This document shows positions 32,824 through 33,217 of a stretch of 33,217 nucleotides of DNA, in pieces. Each line of letters opens with the position of its first letter. Positions within the stretch are counted from its first letter, which is position 1. Below the pieces are notes generated by a model that saw only the letters and a program-made list of their open reading frames with translations, searched no databases and was not told the origin of the DNA. Origin of the DNA: Actinomycetota bacterium (GTDB lineage: Bacteria; Actinomycetota; Acidimicrobiia; IMCC26256; JAENVU01); assembly GCA_016870395.1 (NCBI GenBank), contig VGBT01000028.1, positions 1-33,217 on the forward strand. The letters run 5' to 3'. Made by a program: the position numbers and the translations under genes.

Positions 32824-33217
32824 TTAGTCCCGGTTCCAGGGGCCTCCGGGGTCGAGCTGCATCAGGAACTCGGCGCAGCGGGTCTCCTCCTCGTCCTCTC
32901 CGATCGCGGCCGCGGCGCGCCGCAGGGCGTCGAGCGAGCGTAGGAAGCCGTGGTTCGTCGGTTCCGCCCAACGCACGTACCCGCTGCCCCGCCAACCGGC
33001 CTGGCGGAGCTGGTCGAGGCCGCGGTGATACCCGACCCGGGCGTACGCGTAGGCGTCGACCGGATCGTTGGCGAGCGCGGCGAGCTCGGCCCAGGCGGCG
33101 CAGCTGCGCGGGTGCCGGGCAGCGACCTCGACGAGCGCCCGGCGCTGCGCGACCGGGTCGGTGAGCTCGCGGGCCGCGTCGAGCGCGGGCTGCGCCGGGT
33201 TCTCGGGCAGTGCGGTC
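32824..33217 (-). CDS. DUF3151 family protein, 5' end outside the window
   Basis: The minus strand encodes at least 130 residues ending in TAA at 32826-32824; the start lies beyond the window edge. Readable blocks are [76 protein letters not shown] and [17 protein letters not shown]. These match the DUF3151 family, which is mostly actinobacterial and of unknown function. Most of the family's about 140 residues are present. It is upstream of gmd on the same strand with 67 bases between. Confidence 0.85.
   Translation of the reverse strand, partial: TALPENPAQPALDAARELTDPVAQRRALVEVAARHPRSCAAWAELAALANDPVDAYAYARVGYHRGLDQLRQAGWRGSGYVRWAEPTNHGFLRSLDALRRAAAAIGEDEEETRCAEFLMQLDPGGPWNRD

Noticed and set aside
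1-33217. CRISPR array, rRNA genes or prophage structural genes
   Set aside because: No regularly spaced repeats, rRNA segments or phage structural motifs were seen by eye on either strand.

Overview
The window is GC-rich DNA typical of an actinomycete-type chromosome. The gene set (DUF3151 protein, Rpf-like transglycosylases, Lgt, MacB-type ABC exporter, DUF1214, sulfotransferase and sulfatases) and many starts that look leaderless point to Actinomycetota, probably Acidimicrobiia or a relative. That placement is inference from gene content; no 16S or other marker gene lies in the window.

Layout. (1) 1-2277 is the wreck of a mobile element: the 3' half of a tRNA-Arg(ACG) gene next to a palindrome and short tandem repeats, a frameshifted tyrosine-integrase remnant, and a dead IS3-family copy that cuts into the integrase. 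(2) 2278-6317 holds two translationally coupled sulfatase-like genes of unrelated folds: an alkylsulfatase-like metallo-beta-lactamase protein whose usual metal ligands are altered, then a formylglycine-type arylsulfatase. (3) 6494-13343 (minus strand) is a TetR regulator, an amino-acid/amide-type ABC uptake system (lipoprotein, fused LivH-LivM permease, two ATPases) with every boundary overlapping or tightly packed, and a carotenoid oxygenase. Similar operator-like sequences lie in front of tetR and in front of the oxygenase. (4) 13381-14721 is a decay patch with a truncated MarR gene and a broken C-terminus of a surface protein. (5) 14722-20897 holds a PAPS-type sulfotransferase divergent from a DUF1214 gene, a second substrate-binding lipoprotein without a transporter, a MOSC protein and a second formylglycine-type sulfatase / phosphonate monoester hydrolase-like enzyme. 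(6) 20898-24647 holds two consecutive secreted Rpf/transglycosylase-like proteins, an ABC1/UbiB kinase-like protein and a broken Fpg/Nei DNA glycosylase. (7) 24840-33217 is more ordinary chromosome: lgt, a MacB-like ATPase/permease pair, a questin-oxidase-like gene behind purE, a nitronate monooxygenase-like gene, gmd, and the 3' part of a DUF3151 gene running off the end.

How it fits together (inference). Regions 2-5 resemble an accessory catabolic neighbourhood for hydrophobic or sulfated organic compounds: three sulfatase-like hydrolases, a sulfotransferase, an oxidative cleavage enzyme and uptake lipoproteins. The best-supported regulatory idea is that the TetR protein controls both its own transporter operon and the carotenoid oxygenase.

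A second theme is transcription style: at least seven genes have a TANNNT hexamer ending 6-8 bases before the ATG or GTG and no usable ribosome binding site. This pattern also helped choose several starts, notably GTG at 22456 and ATG at 30700.
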